Part shown: positions 63,454 through 64,000 of the stretch, piece by piece | Numbering within the stretch: the first letter of the stretch is position 1 | Layout: each line of letters begins with the position of its first letter | Assembly (NCBI GenBank): GCA_903876735.1 | Contig: CAIRAW010000043.1 | Coordinates: forward strand, 62,001-126,000 | DNA length: 64,000 nucleotides | Direction of reading: 5' to 3' | Origin: an uncultured beta proteobacterium | GTDB taxonomy: Bacteria; Pseudomonadota; Gammaproteobacteria; Burkholderiales; Burkholderiaceae_C | Made by a program: the position numbers and the translations under genes | Notes under the pieces: model-generated | The model's input: the letters and a program-made list of their open reading frames with translations, nothing else | Databases searched by the model: none | Told to the model about the DNA's origin: nothing

Positions 63454-64000
63454 ATGAAAGACGCTTTCGCCCGACTGTCGCTGTCAAAGCAGTTCCTGAC
63501 ACTGAGTTTTCCGATTCTGCTGGCCGCAACGGTGGTCATCGGATGGTGGATTGGCGAGCAGGTCAAGGACAGTGTGGTGCACCGCACGGGCGCCGTTACC
63601 GCGCTTTATGTGGGAAGCTTCATCGCGCCCCATGTGCAGTCGCTGGCCAACGCCAGCGACCTCACGCCAAGTGAGCAGGACGCGCTGCGCGCCGATCTGA
63701 CGAGCACGCCGCTTGGGCAAAAAATTGTTGCGCTAAAAATCTGGCGCAAGGACGGCTACGTCCTGTTCAGCAGCGACCCCGATCTGCGCGGCCGGGTATT
63801 TCCGATCGGTCAAGGCTTGGCACAAGCCCTGGCCGGCAATATCTTTGCGGAAATAAGCGAACGCTCGCAAGCCGAGCAGCTCACGCATGGCCAGCCGATG
63901 CCGCGCCTGATCGAAACCTATACACCGATCCATGCAGACCAGACCGGAGACATCATCGCTGCGGCCGAGTTCTATGTAAAACCGGATGACGTTGACCGTG
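63454..64000 (+). CDS. sensor protein, N-terminal part (probable sensor histidine kinase)
   Basis: 182 residues are visible and the frame is still open at the window edge. A basic start (MKDAFARLSLSKQ) is followed by a membrane segment (about residues 14-33, FLTLSFPILLAATVVIGWWI), then a soluble, presumably periplasmic sensor domain with a PAS/CACHE-like pattern (IVALKIWRKDGYVLFSSDPD, IETYTPIHADQTGDIIAAAE). The kinase or cyclase output domain would lie outside the window, so the class is not certain. No strong ribosome site is seen. Confidence 0.7.
   Translation, partial: MKDAFARLSLSKQFLTLSFPILLAATVVIGWWIGEQVKDSVVHRTGAVTALYVGSFIAPHVQSLANASDLTPSEQDALRADLTSTPLGQKIVALKIWRKDGYVLFSSDPDLRGRVFPIGQGLAQALAGNIFAEISERSQAEQLTHGQPMPRLIETYTPIHADQTGDIIAAAEFYVKPDDVDR

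Overview
The window looks like a chromosomal segment of a GC-rich betaproteobacterium, most likely Burkholderiales (Comamonadaceae/Rhodoferax/Polaromonas-like). The basis is codon and base use, UgpC-type ABC operons, Liv-type ABC transporters with several binding proteins, and DUF2164 and BKACE genes. No rRNA, tRNA, phage or insertion sequence was found. The content is almost entirely catabolic: uptake systems next to the enzymes that use what they import.

Layout. (1) 1-6296: end of a sodium/solute symporter, an SCP2-like protein, an alpha/beta hydrolase, an unknown protein, then lactonase, iron alcohol dehydrogenase and semialdehyde dehydrogenase in the logic of the Agrobacterium blc (gamma-butyrolactone) pathway. 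(2) 6737-9095: two exported lipoproteins, an M23 peptidase and a beta-lactamase-like serine hydrolase. (3) 9248-19757: an ula-like sugar-acid cluster with UlaG lactonase, FGGY kinase, DeoR regulator, UlaF- and UlaE-type epimerases and a cytosolic FG-GAP protein. A sugar ABC importer stands where enterobacteria have the Ula PTS. Palindromes GGATCAATTTGATCC mark the probable DeoR operators. (4) 19801-20712: an exported DODA-like extradiol dioxygenase. (5) 20714-30847: SDR, acyl-CoA dehydrogenases and a geranyl-/methylcrotonyl-CoA carboxylase operon. (6) 31051-41174: aldonate/uronate cluster (uxuA, dgoK-dgoA-dgoD, sugar ABC importer, gntK) with a divergent LacI regulator and two matching operators. 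(7) 41519-43036: a lone secreted GH18 chitinase. (8) 43282-62866: Liv-type ABC transporter with three binding proteins, acyl-CoA synthetases, isovaleryl-CoA dehydrogenase, FadH, crotonases, aldehyde dehydrogenase, MBL hydrolase and BKACE. (9) 62785-64000: DUF2591-like gene and the start of a sensor protein.

The most notable signal is a promoter-like element, CCARTTNNCGCAAGAC followed 17-19 bases later by a TA-rich -10 box. It occurs seven times, each 34-94 bases upstream of an acyl-CoA-catabolism or associated uptake gene (regions 5 and 8), in the gene's own orientation, and I found none in front of the sugar genes. Two pairs of copies are identical over 16 bases, and two copies sit back to back between divergent genes. 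This points to one undescribed regulon joining blocks separated by the unrelated aldonate cluster. The gene set (branched acyl-CoA carboxylase with Gly instead of Phe in the acyl pocket, dienoyl-CoA reductase and isomerase, several ACADs) suggests breakdown of unsaturated, methyl-branched or isoprenoid acids; this substrate assignment is inference.
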